Source of the DNA: Acheta domesticus
Lineage: Eukaryota; Arthropoda; Insecta; Orthoptera; Gryllidae
DNA: 64,000 bases
Reading direction: 5' to 3'
NCBI GenBank assembly: GCA_031308135.1
Contig: JAHLJT010008756.1
Location: 135,610,949 to 135,674,948, forward strand
Positions 32,700-45,009 of this stretch are shown here, in pieces (the stretch's first letter is position 1; each line of letters begins with the position of its first letter). The notes below the pieces were generated by a model. It did not search any database, had not been told where the DNA came from, and worked only from the letters and a program-made list of their open reading frames with translations. A program made the position numbers and the translations under genes.

Positions 32700-35600
32700 T
32701 GGGCAAGGGAAGTGAATTCCTTCTAGGTAATTGCTTTAGTTAAAATTAGCGTCACGATTCACTAGCAAGCGAGAGAGCAGAGAAATAATTCATAAAATGC
32801 GAAACACAAAGTAAAATACCTGGGTGTCGTGCCTTGTCAGCTTAAAAAGGATGAGCTGTTGACCCTTTCAAACTCCGAAGCTAGTTCACCACCCTCATCA
32901 CCTGGCAGAGAGTGCCATTATCACTCACAGAGCATTGTGAACTATCGCCTATCTTTCAGCAAGGTCTGCGTTATTTTTTCGCACCGTTGTAATGGAAATC
33001 TATGAATTGTATGTTAGGAATTTTAAGAATGGATACTTCGTAATAAAACATAAATTAAATGATTAAATTTTAGTTTTTTCATTAATTTTTGTTAAGGTGA
33101 GAAAGGGCATTTCTGTCAAAATCTCCGTGTTATGGTACTTTTTGTTCACGTAAATCTTGCTTAAAAAATCTGCATTGAACACATCCAGATCGATTTAATC
33201 TTTGGGTCTCCAATATCTGCTGTGTTCACTTTTTAAAGAAGCGATTATTTAAATCCAATGATTTTAAAATAGTTTAAGTCTACAATTTTTTATCAAATTG
33301 TTCTTAATTGTGCATCTTTTGTGTGTCACCATTTTAATTCTCAAATGTTCTAATTAATTGATTAACTGCGAATGTGCAAAATATCATTTTATATTTTTCT
33401 AACTTTGAAAAACGAAATAGTTTTGAGATCATAATTTGAACTTAACCCATAGTTTATGTGGTAAAGAATGAAAAAGTTATCAAATTTAAAAATACAAATT
33501 ATATAAGACAGTATACAGTAAAGTACACGTTTAACGCAGTCACATGCAAGCTACGAGGACTAAGTGTGGAAATGGCAAACGACAAACTCACAACATACCA
33601 GGAAGTTACTTTTATTCTATACTATTATACATTTCCTTTAATGAGTATTAAAGGCACACAAATATATTGTAATATGACAAATCAAGGGTCACAGCAGCGA
33701 TCCGACGAGCCAAGGTAGAATTCGAAATTTCCACGTGATATGCAAATGCTGAGCAACTATTCTTTTCTGGCAAAAGTGTTCGTAGATTCTTACTACCCAA
33801 TTTCTATTACTGAATTAAAGATACTTATAAATCGTCGTTAAAATTTATCTGTTCCAACATTGTAAACGTACTACATGCGCGATCAATTAGTTTTTAAAAT
33901 GTTAACTGATTTGATAATTTATTTTAATAGAATTTTTTCAAAAACACACGCCAAACTAAAAGTTCGCGTTCATTCAATCTATGATGGGTCATCCTTACAC
34001 ACCGGACTTGGTCTTCGTGAATTATATTCATGAAACCAACGTGAGGGAAGGAATTTTACAATAGTATCTTAAATATAATTATAGAAAGTTCCAAAAAGTA
34101 CCAAAGGAGATTGAAATACCTGTTCATCTCACTTTACTCCTTAATAACTGATGCCAATGTGATCTCTGGTCGACAACCTCTGAAGCTATACCGCCTCTTT
34201 ACCCAATTGCTTGGCGAAGTGCACACTTTGTTAGACAACAATAATATTTCATTTGTTACGTTGATACATTCTTGCTCCACATTCATCGTGTCTTTTCTCG
34301 CCGTTGCCAACATCTGGTGATTGAATAGTGTGCTTAAAATTGTACGAATAGCTTTTTATAACTCCTTCTTTTTAACCCATCAGCTATTCTTATAGACTAA
34401 TTCGATGACATCACTGCTGAACAGAAGCTCAGGTGATTAAAATGAAAATGGAAAATAAAGATTATTTAAGATCTCTTTCTTAGAAATAAAGGATCCAAGT
34501 GTTTGGAGTTAAAATACTACTCGTTTTCATTTCATTATATTCTTTACAATTTTATGAGTAGAACATGGAGTTTCTAAATATGATAGACAATTGTTCTTGA
34601 GTAGTTAGACTCATCCGATTCCTATTTACTATTTAAAACCCAGTCGTCATTGAGAGTTAAATTTGCAGTTTTATCGTTTCAAGAGAAAACTAGTGGTTCT
34701 GCAACCAATGCAAACTTTCTCGCATTATTTCTAAATTTGTAAATTTCGAACATTCAGAGAGTTCAACGAAAATAAGACCTATGCCAATCTTTTGAGCGTT
34801 CGTTGTCTTATCTGTCGAAGCAAGCTTCTAAACACACCTAATTACATTCTTCATTATAAGTTTATATATCTCGGAATGCACGTCTTGTTATGCAATAGCA
34901 ATCCAGATTTGTACAATTTATAATACTAATTGTATTGATGTGTAGTCATTCCTAGTGTATATATTTCAACAATTGGCCAAATGAACAGCATCATGATGAA
35001 ATGTAACAAATTGTAACAATTTATGTAATAAATTTTGCTTCAAGTTGAAATAGCTATATCACAAAAAAGTGATTTAGGAAAAAATTTGTTGTTGTTTTAC
35101 AAAAACATTGTAATGTGAAGGTAATATGACCACATGCAGGTTTTATGGCCATTGCCAAATTAACAGGTTTCTTGTAGCTTGACCATGGAATTATGGCTAG
35201 CTAAACTAATATATAATATGAATTACCCTCTTACAGTCTAATTTTACAAAAATACTGGCTGACATGATTTCAGTAACGTAAGAATTAAAGTAAGATAAAA
35301 CTACATGAAAAGAAGGTTTAAGGACAGAGTGCCGTCGGCACGTTCTTGACAATATACTTGGTTCCAGAGTGCGCATGCGCGAGTCAACAACCCTGGTAGG
35401 GGGTTAAAGCACTTTTTACGCTCTCCCAGACAGCATGCTAGTAACATCTATGGTACCACTGGCCATATTTGCATCACTTACCTTATTAGGAAGTGAGTAT
35501 GCAATACAGAGAGACAAATAACCACCGTATTTCTTTGTGATGAATTATAAATTCAATTATTAATTAAAATATTTAAAATGATTAATTAAAAGAAGGATAT

Positions 35601-36310
35601 ACCTGTCTATAAAAATACGGATTAGTAGTTATTAAAGTTAATTCTAATAGACAGTTCATAGGTACAGTCTGACCACTACGACTCTGACTGCGTATATGTA
35701 GTGCTGATCAGTTGTAACTGTCTACAGCTCTTCTTTTTCTCCGATGAAATCGCAAGTGCCCAGTTGGTTAGATCTTAAAAACATCGCTTCCGTGAGTGCA
35801 AAACCACTTGCAGTTTCCCTCCTGCCTCATAACAATTTACGATACTGGTTCATGTGTACTCTGAAGAGAAGCAGGTTCCCAAATTCCTCGGAATCGCTTT
35901 CTTCGCTCAAAGTTATTTCATACACCAACGCTCAATTGGGGGATACCTTTTAAGGTATGCAGAGGCGTGGATTGCACGTAAAACAAAGAGACTACTTGCC
36001 AACACCGTGTGGGAACTTCTTAGAACGATTTCTTGGATGAAGGCGTCCATCGACTATTTATTTTGCGAAAAACTCGTATGAATTGTTTAGGCGCTAGTTT
36101 TGTTCCAGACGTACAGGCAGAAGAACGGAAAGATGTTTAAAAAGAACTACTCTTTTTAGGCGTCTTGGGATCCAAAAAAACGTCAATTTCCGTTAAAATT
36201 TCCACAGAATCACGTAATCTTCTCTTACTTAACGTTATTAGTCAGTACTACGAGTACGTTTATTTGTCAATACTACCAGTATTGTACGTCATATTTTCAT
36301 TCTACTACAA
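32700..36310. other. AT-rich intergenic DNA
   Basis: No exon recognised in 3.6 kb. A piece at about 34690-34800 resembles a family F unit in reverse (CTTTCTCGCATT, AGAGAGTTCAACGAAAATAAG). Open frames at 33458-33718, 34111-34320 and 35744-36081 are short and unrecognised. Confidence 0.4.
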
Positions 36311-36314
36311 TGGC

Positions 36315-36520
36315 ACTGATAATTTCAGAAAATATGAAACTAGTGGTTCCCGTATTAGTTTTCTGTTTCCTTTGGTCTCAGTTAGCTATTCGGGCTTGCC
36401 ACATTTTCTTGCCAGCTGCCATCTATCGCAGCTCAAAGTACATTTTTGTGACATTTTCTGAATTCGGTTTCGTAATACTAGAACGGAAATATTATTTTGA
36501 GAATATTAAAGAACAGTGAA
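36315..36520 (-). repeat. Family F 3' terminal module, reversed
   Basis: The stretch AACTAGTGGTTCCCGTATTA, the GTTAGCTATTCGGGCTTGCC block and AGCTGCCATCTATCGC is the reverse of the module at 37868-38080 and 46385-46590. Confidence 0.7.
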
Positions 36521-36599
36521 ACCTCGTCCTAAATGATTATTTTCTATGAAAAATTTGAAACCGTTTTTATGAAAATGGCATTTAAGCGAAACTGTAATT

Positions 36600-38080
36600 T
36601 CGAAATTCTAAGCTCTTTTTCCAGATACATCCTGTTGCTAAATTAAGAAAAAAAATCCTCTAACACGTGGTGTATCCAGAATCCCTGATTTGTAGGTCCA
36701 TGATACCGAAAAATCAATTGATGTTAAAACGTCTGTCCGTCTATCGTCTGTCCGGTGTATATGAACAACAGTAGTGCCTAAACCATGTGTAGGATTTTTC
36801 CAAATTGAAGAAATATCTGTTCATCTGGCCCGAGTCGAAGCTCTGCGATTTTGAAAAGCATTAATTAATTTTTGGGGGAAGCCCGTCGGACATTTTAATT
36901 TTTTTCTGAAACGTCTTCAATTTTTTTCTTTAAATTTTTTGTAAGAATAGAGTAAAGTACTCCCATAAAGATCCGATTTTAGCGGTTAAATCTGAATTTT
37001 CAAAAATTGCAAAAGTTTGAATTTTTTTCGGCGTGTTTCTACAACTACAAAATTGAAGATGGAGATTTTTTCTTCAAATGAAATTTGTTCTCCATATTAA
37101 TTCTTTCATTAAGGTCATGTACAATTCTTTGAAAATTTTAGTCGTTTTCGCGCAATATTGCATACAATATGTGCAATTTTAAAAAGTAACGAAAACAATA
37201 TTTTCTCAAAAACGGCTCCAATTTTTTGCTTGAAACTTTTGGTAGGGATAGTGCTAAATGTACTCTATGAGATGACATCAATTCCATAATGCTCTATTCT
37301 TTTTTTTTTCAAATTACAAAAATGTAATTTTTTTCACTTCTCTCAGATCGTTAATATTTACATTAGCGGCGCTTTTTTCACTTTATAATATTTACGAGTA
37401 CATGTGCTTTAAATAATGTCAATTAAAGTTTTCCGAAAACTCAGCCATTTTCTGTGAAAACTAACTCAAAATTCCGCATTTTCAGAAAGGCCCAAACGCC
37501 ATTTTCTCATAAATGGCTCCAAATTTGTTTCTTCAAACTTTTCGAACGGTTAGTGCCATTTGCACTCTTTAATGTGACGTACAGTTTAATTTGAAGTATT
37601 TTTTGTTTTTTCCAAAAATTACACAAATGTAAATTTTTTAAAACATCTATCACACCGTTAATATGCCATTTTCATCCATTTATAAACTCTATTGTATTTG
37701 TGAGTTAGTGTACTTCAAATGACCTCTAATGAAGTTTTTCGAAAAATCAAAAATTTTCTGTGAAAAAGAGCTTCATATTTCGCATTTACAGTAGCGCTGA
37801 AACGCCATTTTCTTAAAAAATAGCTTCAAATTGTTCAAAAAAATTCCATTTAGGACTAGGTTTTTGTGTTCTTTAATATTCTAAAATTAATATTTCCGTT
37901 CTACCATTAGGAAACCGAAAAATTAATAAAATGTGAAAATAATGTTGTTTGGGCGGCGATAGATGGGAGCTGGTAAGAGTAGGTGACAATTCCGAATAGC
38001 TAGCTTAGACCAAAAGAAATAGAAAACTAATACGGGAAAGTCTGCGCCATTCTGTAGCACCGCTAGTTATAATTGTAGTT
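36600..38080 (+). repeat. Family F repeat, longest copy with 3' module
   Basis: After the AATCCTCTAACACGTGGTGT and GTCCGTCTATCGTCTGTCC segments come about three internal units of roughly 300 bases (about 36950, 37250 and 37560 on). Each ends in a CTCAnAAA(A/T)GGCTCCAA block, TTCTTCAAACTTTT and an 'agGGwTAGTGC' junction. The 3' module at 37868-38080 follows, containing GGGCGGCGATAGATGG and GAATAGCTAGC. No protein is encoded. The terminal hairpin of the 5' end is missing. Confidence 0.75.
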
Positions 38081-38757
38081 GTAGAAAGACGCCGAAAAAA
38101 GTTTGAACTTTTGCAATTTTTGAAATTACCGAGAGCTTAACAAAAGGGAACTGCGTAATTTTTATACGCGTAGTGTACAAGAGAAAACTATTGGTGCTAA
38201 AAGAGCACGTACTTTCTGGTAATTTTACACCAAATCACACGAAAGTACTCAGATTTTCGAAAAATTCTACATGACCTTATTTCAGAATCTATCTTTAAGG
38301 AACAGATTTATGTAAGGGAAAAATCTCAATGTTCATGATTGTAGTTGTAGGAAGACGCCGACAAAATTTTGAACTTTTGTAATTTTCTAAAAGTCAGAGA
38401 TTTAAACGAAGATGAGACCCTCACACTTCTCATGAAGGTCCTTTACACTATCCAGCAACAAAATGTAATCATAAACGATGGAGATCAGTTTTGGAGAAAA
38501 TGGGCTGAACGTTGATTACAGACAGAAAGACGTTTTGCCGTCAATCAGTTTTTCGCTAACAAGGACCCACAAAACATTGATTCTGGGTACACCACGTGTT
38601 AGAGGATTTTTTTCTAAATTTAGAAACTGGATTTTTTCACTTTTCCGTTTGCTATGACCCGATAATAAGAGATTTTCTGCGGAAAATTCGCCGTTTTTTC
38701 GCGCAGCAATACATAACTTTCTCTTTACTTCGGAGTGAGAAAGTAATAATGGGTCTT
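38081..38757 (-). repeat. Family F repeat, 5' part, inverted against the previous copy
   Basis: On the minus strand it begins with ACTTTCTCACTCCGAAGTAA and GAGAAAGTTATG, then AAAACGGCGAATTTTCC and AATCCTCTAACACGTGGTGT. It then runs through the phrase seen at 36650. With 36600-38080 it forms an inverted repeat whose arms share several hundred bases. Confidence 0.75.
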
Positions 38758-38799
38758 TTTTTAAAACATGTTTATTTGATTGGGGAAAAGCTTCTCCAT

Positions 38800-39195
38800 G
38801 AAAATTGATTTTGTGAGTGCCAATGCTTCAAATGACTTCTGATAAAGTTTTTCGAAAACTCAAAGGTTTTCTGTAAAAATGAGCTCAAATTTGCACATTT
38901 CCATAAACGCTCAAAAGACATTTTACAAGAATGGGTCAAATTTTGTCGATGAAAATTTTCATTTTGAACCAAATTTTATACACCTGTAATATTCTTGAAG
39001 TCATATTTTAATTCTACTCTGAGGGGACCGCAAACTAGAGAAATTGTAAACATGTGTCTTTTAGGCGCCGAAAGGTAGCAGCTTGGTAGTGGTTTGGGCA
39101 AAACCCAAAAGCTAGCCCTGATTCAAGGGATTAGAAAACTAAATATTAAACGAGAAAATTTGTTCCTTTCTGTATCACCATTAGTTATCTTTTAT
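38800..39195 (+). repeat. Family F, internal unit and diverged 3' module
   Basis: GCTTCAAATGACTTCTGATA and AAGTTTTTCGAAAACTCAAA match the internal unit near 37730. The end (39060-39195) is a diverged 3' module with AAACCCAAAAGCTAGCC and TATCACCATTAGTTAT. Confidence 0.6.
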
Positions 39196-39467
39196 GTTTC
39201 AGACAGGGCTGTTTTTGGGTTTTGGTCATCTCCCTTCCCGTCTGGATCTATTTGCCTCCTGAGATCTGTGGTAGAGAGCCCTCAGCAGTAACTAACGCTA
39301 TCTCAGGTGTAGTTCGAAATACGGTGCTTCGTCGCTTTCTCCGACCAGCACGCCGAGGTCGCCTTTTGGCCCTGCTCGGCCTTATACGTATGTCCGTACT
39401 TATTCTTGCCAATCAATACGTTGGTACCTTTTTTGTGGTTATTTAAGATTCATTGTCAACTACTTTG

Positions 39468-39998
39468 GTCATTAGTCACGTAAGTGTAGTGCGGGTTTTT
39501 CTCGGGAGGTGGCGATGATCTTTTCCCCGCTGGATGGCGAGATCTGGCGTCGACCTACCGTCGACTAGCGGGGTTTTCCCCTCAACCAGGTATCTCCCAC
39601 CAGCGGGGCACCGCCCCAGTCGGGACAAGCTTTAAGCTCCCGACCGGTCTCCCGACATGTGTGGTAGTGTAGTGCATGTTAGTGTAAGTGTGTGTGTGTG
39701 TATATGTGTAAGAGGAGAGGATAGGACAAGGAAGAGGAAGGAAAGATCGCGCGCGGTCCGTGGCCCGTTTGTTAGGGTACTGCTCCAGTATTCGCCTGGT
39801 GTTGATCGCAGAAACCACGGAAAACTACCGATCAGAGTAGCCGGCCGCTAGGATTCTCCTCCAGACAAAGACTGAATTCGACCTAGCTCACAAGCTAGTG
39901 TCGAAAATCCTGCCGCCGTCGGGACTCGAACCTAGGACCTTCCGGTCAGAGGGACTGCAGTGACATCAGGTTGATGCACTGAGCCATCTCTCCCGGTG
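39468..39998 (-). mobile_element. tS1 SINE, full-length reference copy
   Basis: On the minus strand the element starts with a tRNA-like head (GGGAGAGATGGCTCAGTGC, about 40 bases of arm, then B box CTAGGTTCGAGTCCCGACGG). Next comes a tRNA-unrelated body (GATTTTCGACACTAG, AATCCTAGCGGCCGGC, CTGATCGGTAGTTTTCCGTG, ACGGGCC..GACCGC) and a CA-rich centre. The 3' region contains CATGTCGGGAGACCGGTCGG, GGGGCGGTGCCCCGCTGG and the ACACTTACGTGAC tail. The structure is that of a Pol III SINE about 0.53 kb long, dependent on a LINE for movement. Other copies end in a CAATCAATC-type tract. Confidence 0.88.
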
Positions 39999-40084
39999 GT
40001 TATTTAAGGTCGAATCAACAAACGGTCATTAGCGATCACTATTGGATTTAACGTTATGGTATGAGGATGAAACGATGTGGTGAT

Positions 40085-40210
40085 GATAGGGGGTGAAAGG
40101 ACGAACACAAATACATCCACGCCCGAGGCGGGACTCGAACCCGCGACCCTTCGGTCCCAGATCACTTCGGCACTTCTAATTAGCGATCGCGGCCACGGGG
40201 CCGACATTGG
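40085..40210 (-). mobile_element. tRNA-derived SINE head
   Basis: On the minus strand GTCGGCCCCGTGGCCGCGAT resembles a tRNA 5' half. CGCGGGTTCGAGTCCCGCC is a strong T arm with a perfect B box. Then GTGGATGTATTTGTGTTCG begins the body. It does not fold into a clean functional tRNA because of the long central region. Confidence 0.65.
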
Positions 40211-40616
40211 CTTTGTTAAAGAGAGGTAAGTCTAACTAGTAAACAGGATTGCTCAAATCACACCGGACCGGCGCGGGTTTAGAAAGATTACCGTAGAGGT
40301 CGTGATTGGTAACTCCCATTAGCCCAGTCAATTTAGACAAATCGCGACAAAAAAAAATCCCGGAGTTTTGAAATTGGGGATGATAGTTTGTTGGTATCTA
40401 ACGCACATTAAACTAAAAATCTTAACATGTGAGGGATGAACTGGGGGGATTAAATGCGGTTTTTCTACGTTCTGTGCATATAACTCCATAAGTATCAATC
40501 CTACCGAAAACTCTATACTATGTTGAAGTGGACCAGTTTGCAACAAATAAGTTCCTACAAGGTTTTGTTGTTAAATTAACCATGTTAATGTTATGCGCGA
40601 AAGTAGCCGTGATAAA

Positions 40617-40800
40617 CCTGCGCTAACGGATGGGGCTAGTGACCTTAGAGATTGACGCGCCGGAGTCACCCATCAATTTATGAGGAGCTATCCAGGTAGC
40701 GTAAAAACAAATTCTGCCGCCGTCGGGACTGAAACCCTAGCACCTCCGGGTCAGAGGCACTTCAGTGTCTTCAGTTGATGTCCTCATCCACCCAAGCTGG
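40617..40800. mobile_element. Two tS1 fragments in opposite orientation
   Basis: 40617-40680 is a plus-strand tail (GACCTTAGAGATTGACGCGC). 40695-40800 is a minus-strand tRNA head (CCGCCGTCGGGACTGAAACC, with the B box degraded). They are probably the remains of two insertions or of a rearranged one. Confidence 0.65.
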
Positions 40801-42469
40801 TAGTTACAGCCGAAAAAATACCTCACACGCACGAAACGAAAAATAGAAATCACCAAAAATATTGTTTCATGTCGTTCTTATTCTCCAAAACTGTTGAAAT
40901 GAGGGAGGTGTACAAATTCTGGAACAATACAATCACAATTGTTTGGGAGCAGAGAATTAAACATGTTTCAGAAAATGTAATTGAAATTAGTATAAATGTA
41001 CATTTGTTTATTGCATTGGACGATTGTGCTATTATGCCCCTTAACTTGAAACATAATGCATCACTTATAATGACAATCATAGAAATGTTTTTGTAAAAGA
41101 ACAAAAGTGACAGTCGATTGCTGAACATTGCGTTAATTTATAATACGCTCACAAACAGTTTCTTTTGAAAATAGTCAATCTTCGAACTTCAAATGTATAT
41201 ATTTACTTCCCCAACTACTCATGGTGTAAGTATTCTACGATAGTTGATATTCAAAATGAAGTAATTAACAAATGACTGTTGTTAGAGATTACTCGATTTA
41301 TTTTACGACTTTATTAAACTTTAACGTTTGTATTATAAAAACTGATTAATAAAAGCAAAAGACACATATGGGGCTCTCTTCCTTTCATTTAAAGCAAAAA
41401 TAATGACGTTTGTTTCAGTACAAGGCTCAAATTGCTTTCCAAACCAAAAGTTTAGTGTTTTAAATATAAAGATTTTTCGAACAATTCTCTTATATAAAAT
41501 GTCCGAGAAAGGTCGTTTTCAGTTTTGAAGAAGTATTATATTACTGAAGGAATATAATGGAAGATGAAAGACTTAAATAACTTGGCGAATTTGAATACAA
41601 CGTAGGAAATATTGTAAAATAATTGATGATTTTTTAAGAAATGAAGCCAGAGAGAAATTCATGTAAAAATATTTTTCAATCAATTTATTTAATGCGACAC
41701 CGGGTGAAATCGTTTATGTTTTTCTGTTAATATGAGAGTTTTATTGCAACTTCTATTTACAACTTTTAGGGCCCCTGTTTTTTTATCGCTTGAGGAATCC
41801 ACTTAAATTAAGCTGCGACTGCATTCACATTCGTGTAATATTACCCAGGCGAGTGCTTGAAGTTTGAAAATATTTTGAATACTTGCTAGAGAATTCGCTA
41901 GAGAAGTTACTACGGGTTCTAAGAATAAACGTTACTCTCAGAAGAAACTATTGATAAGTGTCGCAGAAACAAAATGAACACGTTTCTGAGAAAAATGAAC
42001 GGGTTCTGTGTTGCTGGCACACAGAATCTACAAGTCAGATGTGTTTCGTCGTTAAGGTATTCTTTGAACTTTCCGGTTAGACTGTAAACATGGTCAATGA
42101 ATTCTTTTCCTGTAGTTTGCGGAAGCAATATTAGAGGTTGGTGGAGAGGTCTCCGAGTTGAGTGAAGTAGTCAGAAAAGAGATCTGGCCTGTTTTGTTAA
42201 CGATTCTGAAAGCTTACATCATGCGCCTGAGGAGAACCGCCAGGGAAATACCTCTTTGCATTTGCATGCACAGAAACGCCGCCGTGCGATGTCAATTTTT
42301 CCTTAAACTTTAAAAGCAGTGTACTCAACGTACCCATGAATTTCCAAGGAAGCAATAATAGGGAATTCATTGTATGAAATTATTCGAATTATTTTTAGCA
42401 ATTTTTCGACACAAAAACTCAACATTGTGTCGACAGTAAAAGTGATGAATTGTGGGATCCTAAACACAA
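40801..42469. other. AT-rich intergenic DNA
   Basis: No exon or repeat recognised. Frames at 40850-41128 (minus), 40869-41096 (plus) and 41919-42128 (minus) overlap or are unrecognised. Confidence 0.4.
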
Positions 42470-43330
42470 AAATGGATAAATATTGTTCCTATTTTTAGTA
42501 AATTACTTCCTCTAACACGTTGTGAATTCAGAACCCACGTTTGGGTCCATTGGCACCCAAAAAAATCGAGTGACACTATGAGGTCTGTGTGTCCGTGTGT
42601 GGACAACGCTAGCGCCTTAACCGTTCAGATGATTTTCGCCTATAATGACATTTTACAATCGATCATGCCGAACTCGAGTCCCTGCGAATTTCGCAAATAT
42701 ATTTTGATTTTTGGGTTACTTTACATTATATCTCAACATTTTCATTTTTTTTCAAAAATTGCTACAAATGATTTGATTAACCTTGCCTCTCGGTTAGCGT
42801 AGGGAATGGTTGAAAGACTCGTAGATATCATTTTTGTTGAAATCCCTGAACTATCGAAAATTGCAAAAGGTTAAAATCGCCATCCTACAATTACAATATT
42901 GAAGATAGAGATTTTTTCTTAATAAAGTATACAATATTTTACAATACAAAAATATTCAATTTTTCGACAGTAGTTTTGCGTAATTTTACATGAAATGTAA
43001 TCAAGTTTTAAACGATTCTTTTGTCAAACACGGCTTCAATTTTTTTCATTGTGCGCAGCAAAGGAAGTTAAAAATTAATGTTGGCTCCACTTTCGTCGAA
43101 CTCTTCGGATTATCGAAAGTTACACAAAAATAGCATTGCAAAAGTACAATATTGATGATTTTTGATTAAATGAAAACGTTTGAAAAATATTATGTTTAAC
43201 TAAGTCATGTAAAATTATTTTCGAAAAACAATAGTTTTCGCGTAATTTATGCTTGAAATTAATTAATTTTTAAAAATATCGAAAACTGTTCAAATTGTTC
43301 CAAAATTTTTCTATTTTTCCCTTGGATTAA
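42470..43330 (+). repeat. Family F repeat copy with internal units
   Basis: CTTCCTCTAACACGTTGTGA, GTCTGTGTGTCCGTGTGTGG, ACGCTAGCGCCTTAACCGTT and ATTTTGATTTTTGGGTTAC follow in family order. Two internal units with ATATTGAAGATAGAG and TTTTCGCGTAATTTATGC come after them. Confidence 0.7.
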
Positions 43331-43584
43331 ATTAAGTATGCTTAAAGAATGCTATGTTTTGTGGATAAGTTGATAGCTTAAGTCTAAGTAGGTGAGTTTG
43401 AATCCTACCACAGGCAAGAACTTTGCGGATTAGAAACACCTTTGCGAGTTCATGTGCTTTAGTAATATTACTTAATGGTTTCAAATAATGCGAGAAAATA
43501 CTCGCGCATAGAACGTACGTGTTCAAAAAAACTTCGTTTTGTTTTTTCGCATCCTTACTTTAATTGTATAAGCCTCCAATGGTT

Positions 43585-43880
43585 CGTTGGTTGGCGTGCT
43601 TACTTTCCACGGCGCAACCCCGGGTTTGATTCCCGGCCTGGATAAAATAGTATCTGTGCGCTTTCCTTACAAATGTCCCAGTATCTATTGCTATATGATG
43701 ATGAGAATGCTCATCGTAAGGTTAAGATGACCAGTATATATGGTGCCCGGATGTCTTCGGGCTAACCACACGAACTCCTTATCCCATGGCCGAGAGGCTG
43801 GGTCACCGCTGGTCAGCAAAGGCCCGTCGCAGGCCGCCGAGCCATAGGACAGGACTTTAATTGTCTATTATCATTGGACA
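43585..43880 (+). mobile_element. tRNA-derived SINE (second family), with body
   Basis: A tRNA-like head has CCCCGGGTTTGATTCCCGG as T arm/B box. The body contains TGCCCGGATGTCTTCGGGC and GCCGAGAGGCTGGGTCACC. The head is close to that at 12985-13052. Confidence 0.6.
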
Positions 43881-43959
43881 GCAGCGGGAGGACCACTATT
43901 GTTAGTTGAGGGGGGCGGGGTGTCGTTCATTGAGTGTTTTGTATTGTGGAGGATGGGTA

Positions 43960-44170
43960 ATGAGGAGATGGGATGTTGCTGCGAGGCGAGGCCTTTGTGG
44001 TCCCCTCAGGAGTTCCCCGGGGCCGTGCGCCTCCCACCTCGCAGGTGGTTCGTCGCTCCCGCCGCGCCGGAGCGGCGTCCGGACGCAGCGTCCGCACTGA
44101 CCTCGGCGCCGCGACGCACTTCCTCGCCCTCGCCCTCTCCGTTCGGCGCTCCGCCGCTCCCCGACCGCCA
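43960..44170. promoter_or_regulatory. GC-rich CpG island, no recognised gene
   Basis: CpG-dense with Arg/Pro/Ala-rich shadow frames on both strands. It sits directly between a SINE and an fb1 copy. No promoter element is clear. Confidence 0.3.
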
Positions 44171-44230
44171 GAGGTCACGGGAAACAGGATCACGCGCGGA
44201 AGAATAACCCTCTGTCTGGGAGCTCCGGTT

Positions 44231-44453
44231 CTGCGATTTTTTTAACTTTGCCCCTCAATGCCGGTCTTCACGATGGAATATGTCAGGGTATTTCGCGACG
44301 TTCTCAGCGGTCAGGAATCGCATGATCGCGACCGTATCCAGCAGTGCTTGCGATCATGCGACTTCTAGCGGTATGACGGAAACAGACGTGAAATGCCGTG
44401 TGATATTCCCTTGTGGCCGTAGGGGCGTGAGGAGCAGAGTTAGAAAAATCGCT
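44231..44453. mobile_element. fb1 foldback MITE
   Basis: CTGCGATTTTTTTAACTTTG at the left and AGAGTTAGAAAAATCGCTCA at the right are the family ends. The inner palindrome CGCATGATCGCGACCGTATC / GCTTGCGATCATGCGAC is conserved. TA flanks are not clear here. Confidence 0.8.
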
Positions 44454-44461
44454 CACACCGG

Positions 44462-44727
44462 CAAAGGCGGCTCAGAGCATCAAATGATGTGACTGCAGTG
44501 CCTCTCACCGGGAGGTCCGAGGTTCCACTCCAGACGGTGGCAGGATTTTGGACACTGTTACAGAGCTGGGTCGAATTCTGTCGAGAATTCCTGCAGGTGG
44601 CTGTTTTCATCGATAGTTTTCCGTGGTTTCTCCAATCAACTCCAGGCGAATGCTGCAGCAGTAGTCTAACGGACTACAGACCACACGCGATCTTTCCTAC
44701 TTTTTCCTTGACCTATTTTCGCCCTTT

Positions 44728-44758
<31 letters not shown>

Positions 44759-45004
44759 TGCATTACACTATCACACTTGTGAGGAGACCGGTCGAAAGCA
44801 TAGAGCTTGTCCCGGTTGAGGTGCTCAGCGGAAGGGAGACACCTGTTTGAGGAAAAATCCGCGCAAGGCGACGTAGCTCGGCGCGGGATATCGCCGTCTT
44901 GTGGGTGAAGATCGCCGCCACCTCCCGCGATGATAACATGCGCTACACTTACGGACTACCAACCTTAGCAGTTGACGCGCTCGCAATCACCAATTAATCA
45001 ATCA
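44462..45004 (+). mobile_element. tS1 SINE, full length with expanded CA run
   Basis: The tRNA head (GGCGGCTCAGAGCATC, B box degraded to AGGTTCCACTCC), body and tail are all present. The central CA-rich stretch has grown to a (CA)12-type run at 44729-44752. The copy ends in AATCACCAATTAATCAATC. Confidence 0.85.
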
Positions 45005-45009
45005 AGAGA

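Noticed and set aside
33458..33718. 86-codon plus-strand frame
   Set aside because: AT-rich, no domain, no neighbours; within the length expected by chance.
40085..40210. Functional tRNA gene on the minus strand
   Set aside because: The T arm is strong, but the region between the boxes is too long for a normal tRNA and a SINE body continues.
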